Positions 1-7,243 of a stretch of DNA of 7,885 nt are shown here, piece by piece. The number at the start of each line of letters is the position of its first letter. Positions within the stretch are counted from its first letter, which is position 1. Source of the stretch: Methanobrevibacter sp. (GTDB taxonomy: Archaea; Methanobacteriota; Methanobacteria; Methanobacteriales; Methanobacteriaceae); assembly GCA_009776495.1 (NCBI GenBank), contig WRNS01000006.1, positions 5,974 through 13,858 on the forward strand. The letters run 5' to 3'. Under the pieces are notes generated by a model. It made no database searches, was not told the origin of the DNA, and saw only the letters and a list, made by a program, of their open reading frames with translations. Made by a program: the position numbers and the translations under genes.

Positions 1-270
1 CATATCTAAGGAAACGCCAATTTTTGCAGATTCCCCAGTAAATCTAGTTTTAGTAGTTTTAGTGTTTAAATCATCTGTTCCTTCAAAAACCTGAATAACA
101 GCTACATCTTTTCTAACTTCAAGAACTTGTCCTCTTCTATGTTCCCCATTTGGTGTTTCAATTTCTACTATTTCATTATAAGCAACACCTTCTACTCCTT
201 CAACAATCATTAAAGGACCAGAAACTTCGGTAACCGTGGTGTATTCCCTTGTTTTAATATTAGAATTCAT
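1..270 (-). CDS. atpB: A-type ATP synthase subunit B, N-terminal part (gene runs off the left edge)
   Basis: This is the first 90 codons of the non-catalytic regulatory subunit that alternates with AtpA in the A1 head. The family is usually about 460 residues, so most of the gene lies outside the window. The translation begins MNSNIKTREYTTVTEVSGPL and continues through the N-terminal beta-barrel domain (about residues 10-75), with the family-typical run GEHRRGQVLEVRKD near residues 42-55. The nucleotide-binding domain is not in view. The ATG at 270-268 is three bases after the atpA stop. Its Shine-Dalgarno sequence (GAGGTG) lies inside the last codons of atpA, so translation of the two head subunits is probably coupled. 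The frame is open to base 1 with no stop. Identity rests on position after atpA and the barrel sequence. Confidence 0.95.
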   Translation of the reverse strand, partial: MNSNIKTREYTTVTEVSGPLMIVEGVEGVAYNEIVEIETPNGEHRRGQVLEVRKDVAVIQVFEGTDDLNTKTTKTRFTGESAKIGVSLDM

Positions 271-273
271 TTT

Positions 274-2028
274 TTACACCTCACTACATTGTTTAACAAT
301 TGTCTCTTGAATTTCTTTCACCTTTGCTGGGAATTCATCTTCAGGGACAAACTTCATTCTACCAATTTCTTCTTTAACTGATAATGCTATAATATCTTTA
401 GAGTCAGCTCCCCGTTCAAGAGCAGTTATAGCTTCTTTTTGGAAAATCAAAATGGTTTTCAACATTTCAAATTGTTTTGAAGGAGAACAATAAGTATCTA
501 CTTCATGATAAGCATTTTGCTGCAGGAAGTCCTCACGAATCATTCGAGTAGTTTCAAGAGTAATTTGTTCACTTTCAGGAAGTGCATCTGGACCTACTAA
601 TTGAACAATTTCTTGAAGTTCGGATTCTTTTTGCAGGAGAACCATAGCTTCATCCCTAGTGTCTCTCCAACCTTCACCAGCATTGGTATTCCACCAGTCC
701 TGAACACTATCTACATAAAGTGAATAACTTTGTAACCAGTCAATTGAAGGGAAATGACGTTTATCTGCAAGAGATGCGTCTAATGCCCAAAATACTTTAC
801 AAATACGTAAAGTGTTTTGTGTAACTGGTTCAGATAAGTCCCCACCAGGAGGAGATACCGCACCAACAACAGAAACAGATGAAACTTTACTTTCACTTCC
901 AACAGTGTTAACTCTTCCAGCTCTTTCATAAAATTGAGCAAGTCTTGAAGCAAGATATGCAGGATATCCTTCCTCACCAGGCATTTCTTCAAGTCTTCCA
1001 GAAATTTCCCTCATAGCTTCAGCCCAACGTGAAGTAGAATCGGCCATAAGAGCCACATCATAACCTTGGTCACGGAAATACTCTGCAATAGTGATTGCAG
1101 TATATACACAAGCTTCTCTTGCTGCAACAGGCATATTAGAAGTATTAGCTATAAGAACAGTCCTGTCCATTAAAGGGTTTCCAGTTTTTGGATCTTCTAG
1201 CTCAGGGAACTCCAAAAGTACCTCAGTCATTTCATTTCCACGCTCTCCACAACCAACATAAACAATAATATCTGCATCTGCCCACTTAGCTAATTGTTGT
1301 TGTGTAACAGTCTTACCAGAACCAAAAGGTCCAGGTATAGCTGCTGCACCTCCTTTAGCAACTGGGAAGAAAGTATCTTGTATTCTTTGACCTGTAACCA
1401 AAGGTACATCAGGATCAAGTTTATTGATGTAAGGTCTTCCTTTTCTAACAGGCCATTTTTGAAGCATTTGAAGTTTTTTAACTCCTTCATCGGTTTCAAT
1501 TTCTGCAATATCTTCGGTTACTGTAAATTCACCACTTGAAACAATACTTTTTATGGTACCTTCCATTGTTGGAGGAACTAAAATCTTTTGAAGTACAGAA
1601 GAAGTTTCTTGAACTTCTCCAAGAACATCTCCACCTTTTACTGTATCCCCCACTTTAGCTAAAGGTTTAAAGGTCCATTTTTTATCTTTATCAATAGAAG
1701 GTACATCAACCCCTCTTTCAATAAATGAACCAGTTTTTTGCATAATAACTTCAAGTGGTCTTTGAATTCCATCAAAAATGGACCCAATTATACCAGGTCC
1801 AAGTTCTACCGACAACGGTCCACCAGTACTTTCTACTATCTCGCCAGGTTTTAACCCAGCTGTTTCTTCATAAACCTGAATGGTTGCAGTATCTCCCTCA
1901 AGCTCGATAATTTCTCCAATAAGCTTACTGTCACCTACCTTAACCATTTCATACATTTGAGTTCCTCTCATCCCATCTGCGATGATAACAGGCCCTGCAA
2001 CTTTAATAATATTTCCTTCAGCAATCAT
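274..2028 (-). CDS. atpA: A-type ATP synthase catalytic subunit A
   Basis: This is the catalytic subunit of the A1 head, which makes ATP from ADP and phosphate, or hydrolyses it, on the cytoplasmic side. At 584 residues it is full length for the family. Visible parts are: an N-terminal beta-barrel (about 1-75); the long insert that marks A/V-type A subunits (about 115-190); the P-loop GPFGSGKT at 233-240, with K239 and T240; GCGERGNE at 259-266, where E262 is the expected catalytic glutamate; the Walker B strand ending at D330, followed by STSRWAEA; and a helical C-terminal domain. No intein interrupts the P-loop region. The start ATG overlaps the atpF stop in an ATGA (2025-2028), so translation is likely coupled to atpF. 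All key residues are present and the gene looks intact. Confidence 0.99.
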   Translation of the reverse strand: MIAEGNIIKVAGPVIIADGMRGTQMYEMVKVGDSKLIGEIIELEGDTATIQVYEETAGLKPGEIVESTGGPLSVELGPGIIGSIFDGIQRPLEVIMQKTGSFIERGVDVPSIDKDKKWTFKPLAKVGDTVKGGDVLGEVQETSSVLQKILVPPTMEGTIKSIVSSGEFTVTEDIAEIETDEGVKKLQMLQKWPVRKGRPYINKLDPDVPLVTGQRIQDTFFPVAKGGAAAIPGPFGSGKTVTQQQLAKWADADIIVYVGCGERGNEMTEVLLEFPELEDPKTGNPLMDRTVLIANTSNMPVAAREACVYTAITIAEYFRDQGYDVALMADSTSRWAEAMREISGRLEEMPGEEGYPAYLASRLAQFYERAGRVNTVGSESKVSSVSVVGAVSPPGGDLSEPVTQNTLRICKVFWALDASLADKRHFPSIDWLQSYSLYVDSVQDWWNTNAGEGWRDTRDEAMVLLQKESELQEIVQLVGPDALPESEQITLETTRMIREDFLQQNAYHEVDTYCSPSKQFEMLKTILIFQKEAITALERGADSKDIIALSVKEEIGRMKFVPEDEFPAKVKEIQETIVKQCSEV

Positions 2029-2345
2029 TTAACCATCTCTACCCCAATAACTCTTTTAATAAGTTCACCCATAGGATCACTATCCCTCTCAGATGAGCCA
2101 GATTTATCTGGTATTTCAATAATCATTGGTAATACATCGGATCCAATTCTTTTTTCAATATATTCACTAATTTTTTCCGCTATTTTTTCTGTGATAATAA
2201 TAACAGAAATTTTATTCTCAATTAATTCATCAAGTGCTTTTTCTGCTTCTTGGTTTGTTTTTACAATTCGACCTTCCTTAAGTCCACCAAGTTGAAAACC
2301 AGTAACAGTATCTATATCTCCAATAACAGCTACAGATGATTCCAT
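2025..2345 (-). CDS. atpF: A-type ATP synthase subunit F (central stalk)
   Basis: This is a small central-stalk subunit (106 residues, normal for the family) that binds the rotor shaft and can regulate ATP hydrolysis in A/V-type enzymes. Family marks are the N-terminal strand followed by GDIDTVTGFQLGG (residues 9-21), the Rossmann-like alternation of strands and helices, the PMIIEIPDKSG segment (about 73-83) and the C-terminal DPMGELIKRVIGVEM (about 90-104), which corresponds to the helix that inserts toward the A/B head. A strong Shine-Dalgarno sequence (AAGGAGTG) lies about six bases before the ATG at 2345. The stop codon shares an ATGA with the atpA start. Unlike its neighbours, it is separated from the preceding atpC by 78 bases. 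Confidence 0.96.
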   Translation of the reverse strand: MESSVAVIGDIDTVTGFQLGGLKEGRIVKTNQEAEKALDELIENKISVIIITEKIAEKISEYIEKRIGSDVLPMIIEIPDKSGSSERDSDPMGELIKRVIGVEMVK

Positions 2346-2423
2346 ATTACCACTCCTTCAGTTCAAAAATTAAAACAATGAAAGATCTAACAATATCTTG
2401 AAAATTTTTATATGTGGGAGATT
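2346..2423 (-). promoter_or_regulatory. atpC-atpF intergenic gap with a possible internal promoter
   Basis: This 78-base non-coding gap sits in an operon whose other junctions are mostly 15 bases or less. On the transcribed strand it has a TATA-like CATATAAAAAT (around 2402-2413). It also has a short inverted repeat AAGAT-8 nt-ATCTT (2382-2399), an oligo-T run, and then the atpF Shine-Dalgarno. An initiation site about 25 bases below the TATA-like element would leave a leader of roughly 40 bases for atpF-A-B. In DNA this AT-rich, TATA-like strings arise by chance, so the promoter role is only a possibility. A processing site is the main alternative. Confidence 0.3.
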
Positions 2424-3578
2424 TCAAACTAACATCTCCTTAATTTCAGATATTGGAAAGTTAACTTCTCTTTTAACCCTGATAATTATTTTTAAATTCT
2501 TAATTTCTCTTTCTTTTTGGCTTAAATATCCTAAGATTGGACCTATTCCTAAGGGTTTTCTCATAGATAAAGATTTAGCATTTTCAATAAGATATTCATC
2601 TAAAGCCTTTTCAAATACAGATATTGAACCATCTTCATTATATTTTGATAAGGAATCTCCAAGAATTGAAGCATAATCAGTGCCTTCTAAACTAGAAATA
2701 ACTCCAGCAACATCTTCAGATTCCATCAAATCTTTTAGTTTCCACTCTCTTAATTGATATCCATCTTTAATCATATATGGACTAAGTTCATCGAAAGATA
2801 ATCCATCAGCTTTTGATCTAATAATTAATTTAAGATTAGCTACATCTACCTGGTCACCAATATAAGAATATAATATCTGAGAATTTTCATCAGAAGGTAC
2901 TCCAGAAGATTTCAATAAATTTTCTAAATAATATTTATCTAAAGCAGATTCTAATGGTAGAATCATCTTTGATTCTTCATATTCAGGAAGTGCGCCTTCA
3001 AGAACAGAGGAATATTCTGTATTATCTAATCCAGCAACAACATCAGTTACAGTATTTGCATCAGCTAATTGTTCAATTTCAGAAAAAAGCCTTCCTGCAG
3101 GAATTAAAAGATTATAAGTATCATCTTGATTCATTCCCATTTTTTTAGCAGCTAATAAGCTTTTAATATTGTTGATATCAGATTTTTTAGCTAATATTTG
3201 AAATGCATCTTGAATATCTTCAGGAGCTAACTTGGAAATTAAATCATAAGTTTCTGCAAGTTGAATATCTAACGCTTTTTCTAATGGATAATCATCTAAA
3301 TGGTTAGCATAATCTGGAAATCCTCTAAGATAATTTGTGATTTCATCAATATTACTAGATTCAGCTATTTCAGAAAGTTGTTTTTCATCAAATAATCTTC
3401 CTTTTCTAGCTCTAACTCTTGTAATAGGATTGAGATAAGGATAAATTTCTAACACTGGTCTGCTTGCAATAATAACGACAATTGCACCTACAATAACAAC
3501 TGCAAGAACAGCGAAAACAATTACTGTTTCTTGAGAAACGCCAAATTGACTTATTAATGTAGTAATTTCATCAGCCAT
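2424..3578 (-). CDS. atpC: A-type ATP synthase subunit C (central stalk, d-like coupler)
   Basis: This is the homologue of V-ATPase subunit d, the funnel-shaped coupler that seats the central stalk on the membrane rotor ring. The call rests on position between E and F, on the length (384 residues, against roughly 320-390 in the family), and on the repetitive helical pattern. Segments resembling the LRGFPDYANHLDDYPLEKAL stretch (about 84-103) recur around residues 190-220 and 300-330, as expected for the three-fold repeated fold. The motif NPITRVRARKGRLF (about 50-63) is also typical. Residues 18-38 form an uninterrupted hydrophobic stretch before SRPVLEIYPYLNP, which looks like an N-terminal membrane anchor; the core family is otherwise soluble. 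The Shine-Dalgarno GGGAGAT overlaps the end of atpE, 11 bases upstream. Confidence 0.94.
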   Translation of the reverse strand: MADEITTLISQFGVSQETVIVFAVLAVVIVGAIVVIIASRPVLEIYPYLNPITRVRARKGRLFDEKQLSEIAESSNIDEITNYLRGFPDYANHLDDYPLEKALDIQLAETYDLISKLAPEDIQDAFQILAKKSDINNIKSLLAAKKMGMNQDDTYNLLIPAGRLFSEIEQLADANTVTDVVAGLDNTEYSSVLEGALPEYEESKMILPLESALDKYYLENLLKSSGVPSDENSQILYSYIGDQVDVANLKLIIRSKADGLSFDELSPYMIKDGYQLREWKLKDLMESEDVAGVISSLEGTDYASILGDSLSKYNEDGSISVFEKALDEYLIENAKSLSMRKPLGIGPILGYLSQKEREIKNLKIIIRVKREVNFPISEIKEMLV

Positions 3579-3589
3579 ATTTTATCTCC

Positions 3590-4210
3590 CTATTTGAATA
3601 AAACCTTAGCAACTTCAGATCTTAAAGTTTTTTTAAATCTCAATATCCTAGATTCTATAGTATTGTTAACTTCTATTTCTCCATTTTTAGTTTTTAATAT
3701 AGCTCCACCAATGGTATTAATAGAATCTCCCCAAGTTAAACTTGTGTCTTTTCCAGTTACAGAACTAATATCATTAGCTATGGAATCAAGATTAGTGATT
3801 TTTGATTTATCTTGTTCTTTAACTTGAACAATTACGTCTCCTCCACCAATTTCAATAGCTGCTTCTCTAATCATTTTAGTTAAAGCATTTACATATTCAT
3901 CAGTAGTGGAAGAAGCTATTTTTTCTAACTCTTCATTTGCTTTAGTAAATGTTGCTTCTATTACTTCTTCTCTTGCCTCTAATTCCATTCTCCTAGAATT
4001 CATCTTAGCTTCAGATACTATTTGCTGATATCTCATATCAGATTGCTTTTTTGCACTATCCAATATATTACTCTTTTCAACTTCAGCTTGTTTATTTCCA
4101 TTATCATTAATAGAGTTAACTTTCGCTTCAGTTTCTTGGATAATTATATCAGCTTTAGTCTGAGCTTCGGATAAGATATTAGAAACAATTTTTTCTGCCC
4201 CAGAGCTCAT
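3590..4210 (-). CDS. atpE: A-type ATP synthase subunit E (peripheral stalk)
   Basis: This stator subunit pairs with H to form the peripheral stalks that hold the A1 head still. Its 206 residues fit the family. The first 100 or so residues are charged and heptad-like (a long coiled coil that would pair with AtpH). The C-terminal half is globular and carries the family's GGAILKTKNGEIEVNNTIES segment (about 167-186), followed by a basic helix ending RSEVAKVLFK. The start at 4210 is supported by a strong Shine-Dalgarno (GGTGGAGGTC) ten bases or so upstream, in the 15-base gap after atpK. Its own stop is 11 bases before atpC. Nothing looks truncated. Confidence 0.96.
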   Translation of the reverse strand: MSSGAEKIVSNILSEAQTKADIIIQETEAKVNSINDNGNKQAEVEKSNILDSAKKQSDMRYQQIVSEAKMNSRRMELEAREEVIEATFTKANEELEKIASSTTDEYVNALTKMIREAAIEIGGGDVIVQVKEQDKSKITNLDSIANDISSVTGKDTSLTWGDSINTIGGAILKTKNGEIEVNNTIESRILRFKKTLRSEVAKVLFK

Positions 4211-4225
4211 TTAATTGACCTCCAC

Positions 4226-4714
4226 CTAACCTAAGATTCCGCCGAATACCATAAGTAAGATAGCTATTAAAAATCCATAAATAGCCTGAGTTTCTGGTAA
4301 TGCAGAGAAAATAATACCTTGAGCAAACATACTTTTATCTTCAACAACCGCTCCTACAGAGGATGCTGCAGTTACACCTTGTCCCATACCAGAACCAAGA
4401 CCAGCAAATCCAATAGCTGCTCCTGCACCAATAGCAACTAAACCAACTGTTGTTGGAAGACCAGCTCCTCCACCAAGTAAACCTGAAAATACAAGTAACA
4501 AGATAGCTACTAAGAAACCATAAATAGCCTGAGTTTCTTCTAATGCAGCGAAAATAATACCTTGAGCAAACATACTTTTATCTTCAGCTACAGCTCCAAC
4601 ACTTCCAGCTGCAGCAATTCCTTGACCTAAACCTGATCCTAAACCAGCAAATCCAACAGCCACTCCTGCACCAATAGCTGCAAGAGCAGTACCTAATGCA
4701 ATTTCTACTGCCAT
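4226..4714 (-). CDS. atpK: A-type ATP synthase subunit K (duplicated proteolipid, rotor ring)
   Basis: This is the membrane rotor proteolipid that carries ions past subunit I. The 162-residue protein is two head-to-tail copies of an 81-residue helical hairpin, the duplicated form known in Methanobacteriales and V-type enzymes. Each hairpin has a glycine-rich first helix, a polar loop (EDKSMFAQG), and a second helix with the carboxylate. Ion-site residues match at exactly 81-residue spacing: Q31 and Q112 in the first helices; E60-T61-Q62 and E141-T142-Q143 in the second. Both hairpins keep the glutamate, so each protomer should bind two ions. The Q plus ETQ set is the pattern associated with Na+ binding, but ion choice cannot be proved from sequence. 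The start has a good AGGAGAT site about six bases upstream, after a 113-base gap. Confidence 0.98.
   Translation of the reverse strand: MAVEIALGTALAAIGAGVAVGFAGLGSGLGQGIAAAGSVGAVAEDKSMFAQGIIFAALEETQAIYGFLVAILLLVFSGLLGGGAGLPTTVGLVAIGAGAAIGFAGLGSGMGQGVTAASSVGAVVEDKSMFAQGIIFSALPETQAIYGFLIAILLMVFGGILG
4229..4714 (-). repeat. Tandem 243-base duplication inside atpK
   Basis: The two hairpins are encoded by adjacent 243-base units (4472-4714 for the N-terminal copy, 4229-4471 for the C-terminal copy). Similarity is high at the DNA level, not only in protein: one run of 37 bases is identical between the copies (4307-4343 and 4550-4586, offset exactly 243), covering the polar loop and the start of the second helix. 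Identity includes third codon positions there, which suggests strong codon constraint or gene conversion between the halves. Confidence 0.9.
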
Positions 4715-4827
4715 ATTTTTATCTCCTAAATTTTTATTAACTTAATTTTAATTTATTTTCTAAAGTTTTTAATTTATGTTTTTTATAAAAATAATTAAAT
4801 TGAGATTATCTTATAAAATTTTTATTT
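4715..4827 (-). promoter_or_regulatory. atpI-atpK intergenic gap, possible internal promoter or processing site
   Basis: These 113 almost entirely A/T bases form the largest gap inside the operon, directly before the gene whose product is needed in many copies. The transcribed strand has TATA-like strings (TTTTTATAAAA near 4781-4795 and TTTTATAAG near 4810-4820), short inverted repeats, and a clear AGGAGAT ribosome site just before atpK. A separate promoter or an mRNA processing or stability element that raises K output would make sense, but I cannot tell a real TATA box from background here. Confidence 0.3.
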
Positions 4828-6843
4828 TTAATCTTTTAACTTTGTGTAAACTCTCTTTGATTGGAAAGCATTGAATAAGTTTTTTCCACCTTTAAAAAAT
4901 TGAGCGAAAAATTCAACAAAATTCAAACGAAGACCAGCGATAAATGCTCCTAATGCTTGGAATAAGAAATTAAATAAATGTCCTCCAAGGAATACAATTA
5001 TTGAAGCAATTAAAAGAATTACTGGCAATATTCCGTCGATTTGACCTGGTAAAACCATTTCAGTTAGAATATTTACAGTCATTGCAAATCCACCAGTAGC
5101 TAAACAAAGAGCTAAAAGACGAGCAAATGATGCCAAGTCCCCTATAAATGAGAATACATCCATTATTCCATAAGCTCCGCCACCATACAAAAGTAGCCCC
5201 AAACTAACAATAAGTAAGGCTCCACCAATATATGTGCCAATCATTCCAATAGCTGGAACTAACATTCCTATAGCTAAAAGTACAATACCTGCTTCTAAAA
5301 CGAACCATACAATCTGTGAAGTTAATGCTTCTTTTTTATCTCCAAACTTCCAATTGTTTATTACACCCAAAAGGAATCCAATATTAAGGTATATTATACC
5401 ACAAGCAATTGCCATAAGCAGTATATTTTCTGGATGGACAAATGCATCTATTGCAGGAATAACAGTAGGAAGAGGTATACCGAAAAACCTTGGTAAGAAA
5501 TCTCCTATGAATCCTCCAGTTAAAAGACCCAGAATTATCGTCCAGATTGCACACATCATAAACACTGTTCCAAAATCTTTAAAGGTCTTATTGACTTTAC
5601 CAATACCTCTTGCTACAATAAACCCAATAATCAGGTAAATAATAGCATAAAAGGAATCTGTTAAACAAAAACCAAAGAAAAATGGTAATGTAATAGATAG
5701 GAACACTGTAGGATCAATTTCACCATATTTTAAAGGACCATACAGGTCTGTAATAAATTCATAAGATCGAGAATATCTATTTGTATCATGCTTAACTGGA
5801 ACATTCTCATCACCAAACTCAGCATCAGAATCTTCAATGACAGAATTTCCTTCACTAACATCCTCAATTATTTTTTTAGCTTCTTCAATCTCTTTTAAAG
5901 GAACCCATGCTTCAAGCATAGTTGTTTTTTCTGTTTGTCCAAAAGCTGCGAAAATCTCATTTCGTTCTTTTTCAATTTCCAATTGTTCTTTCAAAACTAA
6001 TATATCATCATCCCATTTATTAGCTACTTCCTTTAGCTGTGCTAAAGTTTGGGATCTTTCTTTATTAATTTCTTTGAGTCTATTTTCAGCATAGCTAATG
6101 ACTTCATTAGGTTTTCCTTTTACTTTTTCAACATCATACTTTTCAAATTCAAACTGTCTAAGTAAGGAGTAAATATCCTCCCTATACTCATTTAACGTTA
6201 TAATAATAATAGTTTCATTAATTTTATCTTCATCTAGTTCTTCTAATATTAACAATTTATCTGTTATAATATTAGCTTCTTTTTTAAATTTCAATGCAGA
6301 TTCAACATTAATCCTTCCCAAAAAAGATGAAGTATACTTGGTATCAGTTAAAAGAGCTAAATCAATGTCAAAATTAGTTAATTCATTAGCTAAAATCTTA
6401 TTTGATTCAAGTTCACTTTTTTCAGTGTCAAGAGTAGACAATTTTTCTTCTAAGATTTTTGTCTGTGACTCTACTTTTTCTAGAATAGATTCTGCTCGGG
6501 ATATTAAGCCATCAGTATCTATATTTTCCACTTCTTTTTTTGCTGGAATATCTGGTTTTACAAAAGACATCACCATGTCTTTTATACTAACTTTTTCAGT
6601 TAAAACATCCCCAAAAGTTTCAGAAATACCTGTTGTTTTCATAAGAAGGGATGAAATTTTTCCAGTATTAGGACTTGCTTTTGAAGGTTTTAAAACTTGT
6701 TTCCACTTAGGATCTTGTTGAATGCTCTCTGAAATATCATTAATTTGAGCAATACCCTGTTCATGAAGTGCAGCCACAACATCATTTGAGTATTGATCTA
6801 ATGTTATTAGTTTAAGCTTACGCATTTTTGCTGTTTGGAACAT
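4828..6843 (-). CDS. atpI: A-type ATP synthase subunit I (a-like membrane stator)
   Basis: This is the homologue of V-ATPase subunit a. It provides the ion half-channels next to the K ring and anchors the peripheral stalks. Its 671 residues are normal for the family. Residues 1 to about 365 are cytoplasmic, with a long coiled-coil arm (about 110-150 and 250-295). The hinge LYGPLKYGEIDPT (367-379) leads into a membrane domain with several helices from about 381 to 640, including GFCLTDSFYA (391-400). The two conserved arginines expected at the ion path are present: R575 in ASFARLLAL and R639 in GLRLNFVEF. The ATG at 6843 has a GTGAGATG ribosome site in the 10-base gap after atpH. M7 is a possible but less likely start, because the reading frame from M1 already gives the expected family N-terminus. 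Confidence 0.98.
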   Translation of the reverse strand: MFQTAKMRKLKLITLDQYSNDVVAALHEQGIAQINDISESIQQDPKWKQVLKPSKASPNTGKISSLLMKTTGISETFGDVLTEKVSIKDMVMSFVKPDIPAKKEVENIDTDGLISRAESILEKVESQTKILEEKLSTLDTEKSELESNKILANELTNFDIDLALLTDTKYTSSFLGRINVESALKFKKEANIITDKLLILEELDEDKINETIIIITLNEYREDIYSLLRQFEFEKYDVEKVKGKPNEVISYAENRLKEINKERSQTLAQLKEVANKWDDDILVLKEQLEIEKERNEIFAAFGQTEKTTMLEAWVPLKEIEEAKKIIEDVSEGNSVIEDSDAEFGDENVPVKHDTNRYSRSYEFITDLYGPLKYGEIDPTVFLSITLPFFFGFCLTDSFYAIIYLIIGFIVARGIGKVNKTFKDFGTVFMMCAIWTIILGLLTGGFIGDFLPRFFGIPLPTVIPAIDAFVHPENILLMAIACGIIYLNIGFLLGVINNWKFGDKKEALTSQIVWFVLEAGIVLLAIGMLVPAIGMIGTYIGGALLIVSLGLLLYGGGAYGIMDVFSFIGDLASFARLLALCLATGGFAMTVNILTEMVLPGQIDGILPVILLIASIIVFLGGHLFNFLFQALGAFIAGLRLNFVEFFAQFFKGGKNLFNAFQSKRVYTKLKD

Positions 6844-6853
6844 TCATCTCACA

Positions 6854-7168
6854 CTATAAAATATTTTCAACAATAATTGAAGCAGCTTCATCAACATTGC
6901 CCATAGATTTGTTTTTAATAGTATTCACATCTTGTTCGGCCTTAGTTGTAATAGACTTGGCTTCTTCTTTTGCATTTTCTTCTGTTTTAAAAATAGTTTC
7001 TTTAGCTTCTTCATTAGCTGAATCTTTAGCTGAATTAACTAACTCACCAGATTTTACTTCAGATTCTTCAATCATTTCTTTTGATTTAGATTTAGAATCT
7101 TCAATTAACTGATCAGCATCGTTTTCAGCTTTTTTTATTAAAGTAATAGCTTCCGATATCGCTGTCAT
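6854..7168 (-). CDS. atpH: A-type ATP synthase subunit H (peripheral stalk)
   Basis: This is the first gene of the operon. AtpH is a 104-residue, almost wholly coiled-coil subunit that pairs with AtpE as the peripheral stalk between subunit I and the A1 head. The sequence is rich in Glu, Lys, Ala and Ser with a regular heptad/hendecad-like spacing and no membrane segment, starting MTAISEAITLIKKAEN. I chose the ATG at 7168, because a GGTGAT ribosome site (7173-7178) sits four bases before it. The in-frame ATG at 7180 overlaps that ribosome site and has none of its own. The stop is 10 bases before atpI. Coiled-coil sequences diverge fast, so the name rests partly on gene order, which is the standard one. 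Confidence 0.93.
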   Translation of the reverse strand: MTAISEAITLIKKAENDADQLIEDSKSKSKEMIEESEVKSGELVNSAKDSANEEAKETIFKTEENAKEEAKSITTKAEQDVNTIKNKSMGNVDEAASIIVENIL

Positions 7169-7172
7169 AATT

Positions 7173-7178
7173 ATCACC
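7173..7178 (-). promoter_or_regulatory. Ribosome binding site of atpH
   Basis: GGTGAT on the transcribed strand, complementary to the CACCUCC end of archaeal 16S rRNA, lies four bases before the ATG at 7168. It decides between that start and the upstream ATG at 7180, whose last base is the first G of this site. Confidence 0.75.
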
Positions 7179-7182
7179 ATGG

Positions 7183-7197
7183 TAGATAAAAAATCTA
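7183..7197. repeat. Short inverted repeat at the expected transcription start of the atp operon
   Basis: A perfect TAGAT-AAAAA-ATCTA (five-base arms, five-base spacer) lies between the TATA box and the atpH ribosome site, at about the place where transcription should begin. It could be a repressor site, but an inverted repeat this short is also likely by chance in such AT-rich DNA. Confidence 0.3.
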
Positions 7198-7204
7198 TTT
7201 TGCA

Positions 7205-7219
7205 TTATATATATCTTTT
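7205..7219 (-). promoter_or_regulatory. BRE/TATA promoter of the atp operon
   Basis: On the transcribed strand AAAAG (7219-7215, BRE-like) runs straight into ATATATATAA (7214-7205, TATA box). Archaeal transcription starts about 25 bases downstream of the TATA centre, which gives a start near 7183 and a short leader of about 15 bases that still contains the GGTGAT ribosome site. The fit of spacing, BRE, leader and first gene makes this the best promoter in the window. Confidence 0.7.
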
Positions 7220-7243
7220 ACTATTTGATTCTTATGAGCATGA

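Noticed and set aside
780..992. Minus-strand open frames inside atpA (also 1290-1508)
   Set aside because: They are out-of-frame shadows of atpA, whose own frame carries all the expected motifs.
1309..1332. Intein in the AtpA P-loop, a known insertion site in V/A-type A subunits
   Set aside because: The P-loop GPFGSGKT is continuous and the protein is of normal length, so no intein is present.
1294..1539. Plus-strand open frame antisense to atpA; similar ones lie opposite atpF, atpC, atpE, atpI and atpH
   Set aside because: Each lies wholly opposite a strongly supported atp gene, lacks a convincing ribosome site, and has a low-complexity Ser/Phe/Ile-rich translation typical of antisense reading in AT-rich DNA.
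7169..7180. Start of atpH at the upstream ATG (7180), giving MVII before MTAISE
   Set aside because: The ATG overlaps the GGTGAT ribosome site that serves the ATG at 7168, and it has no ribosome site of its own.
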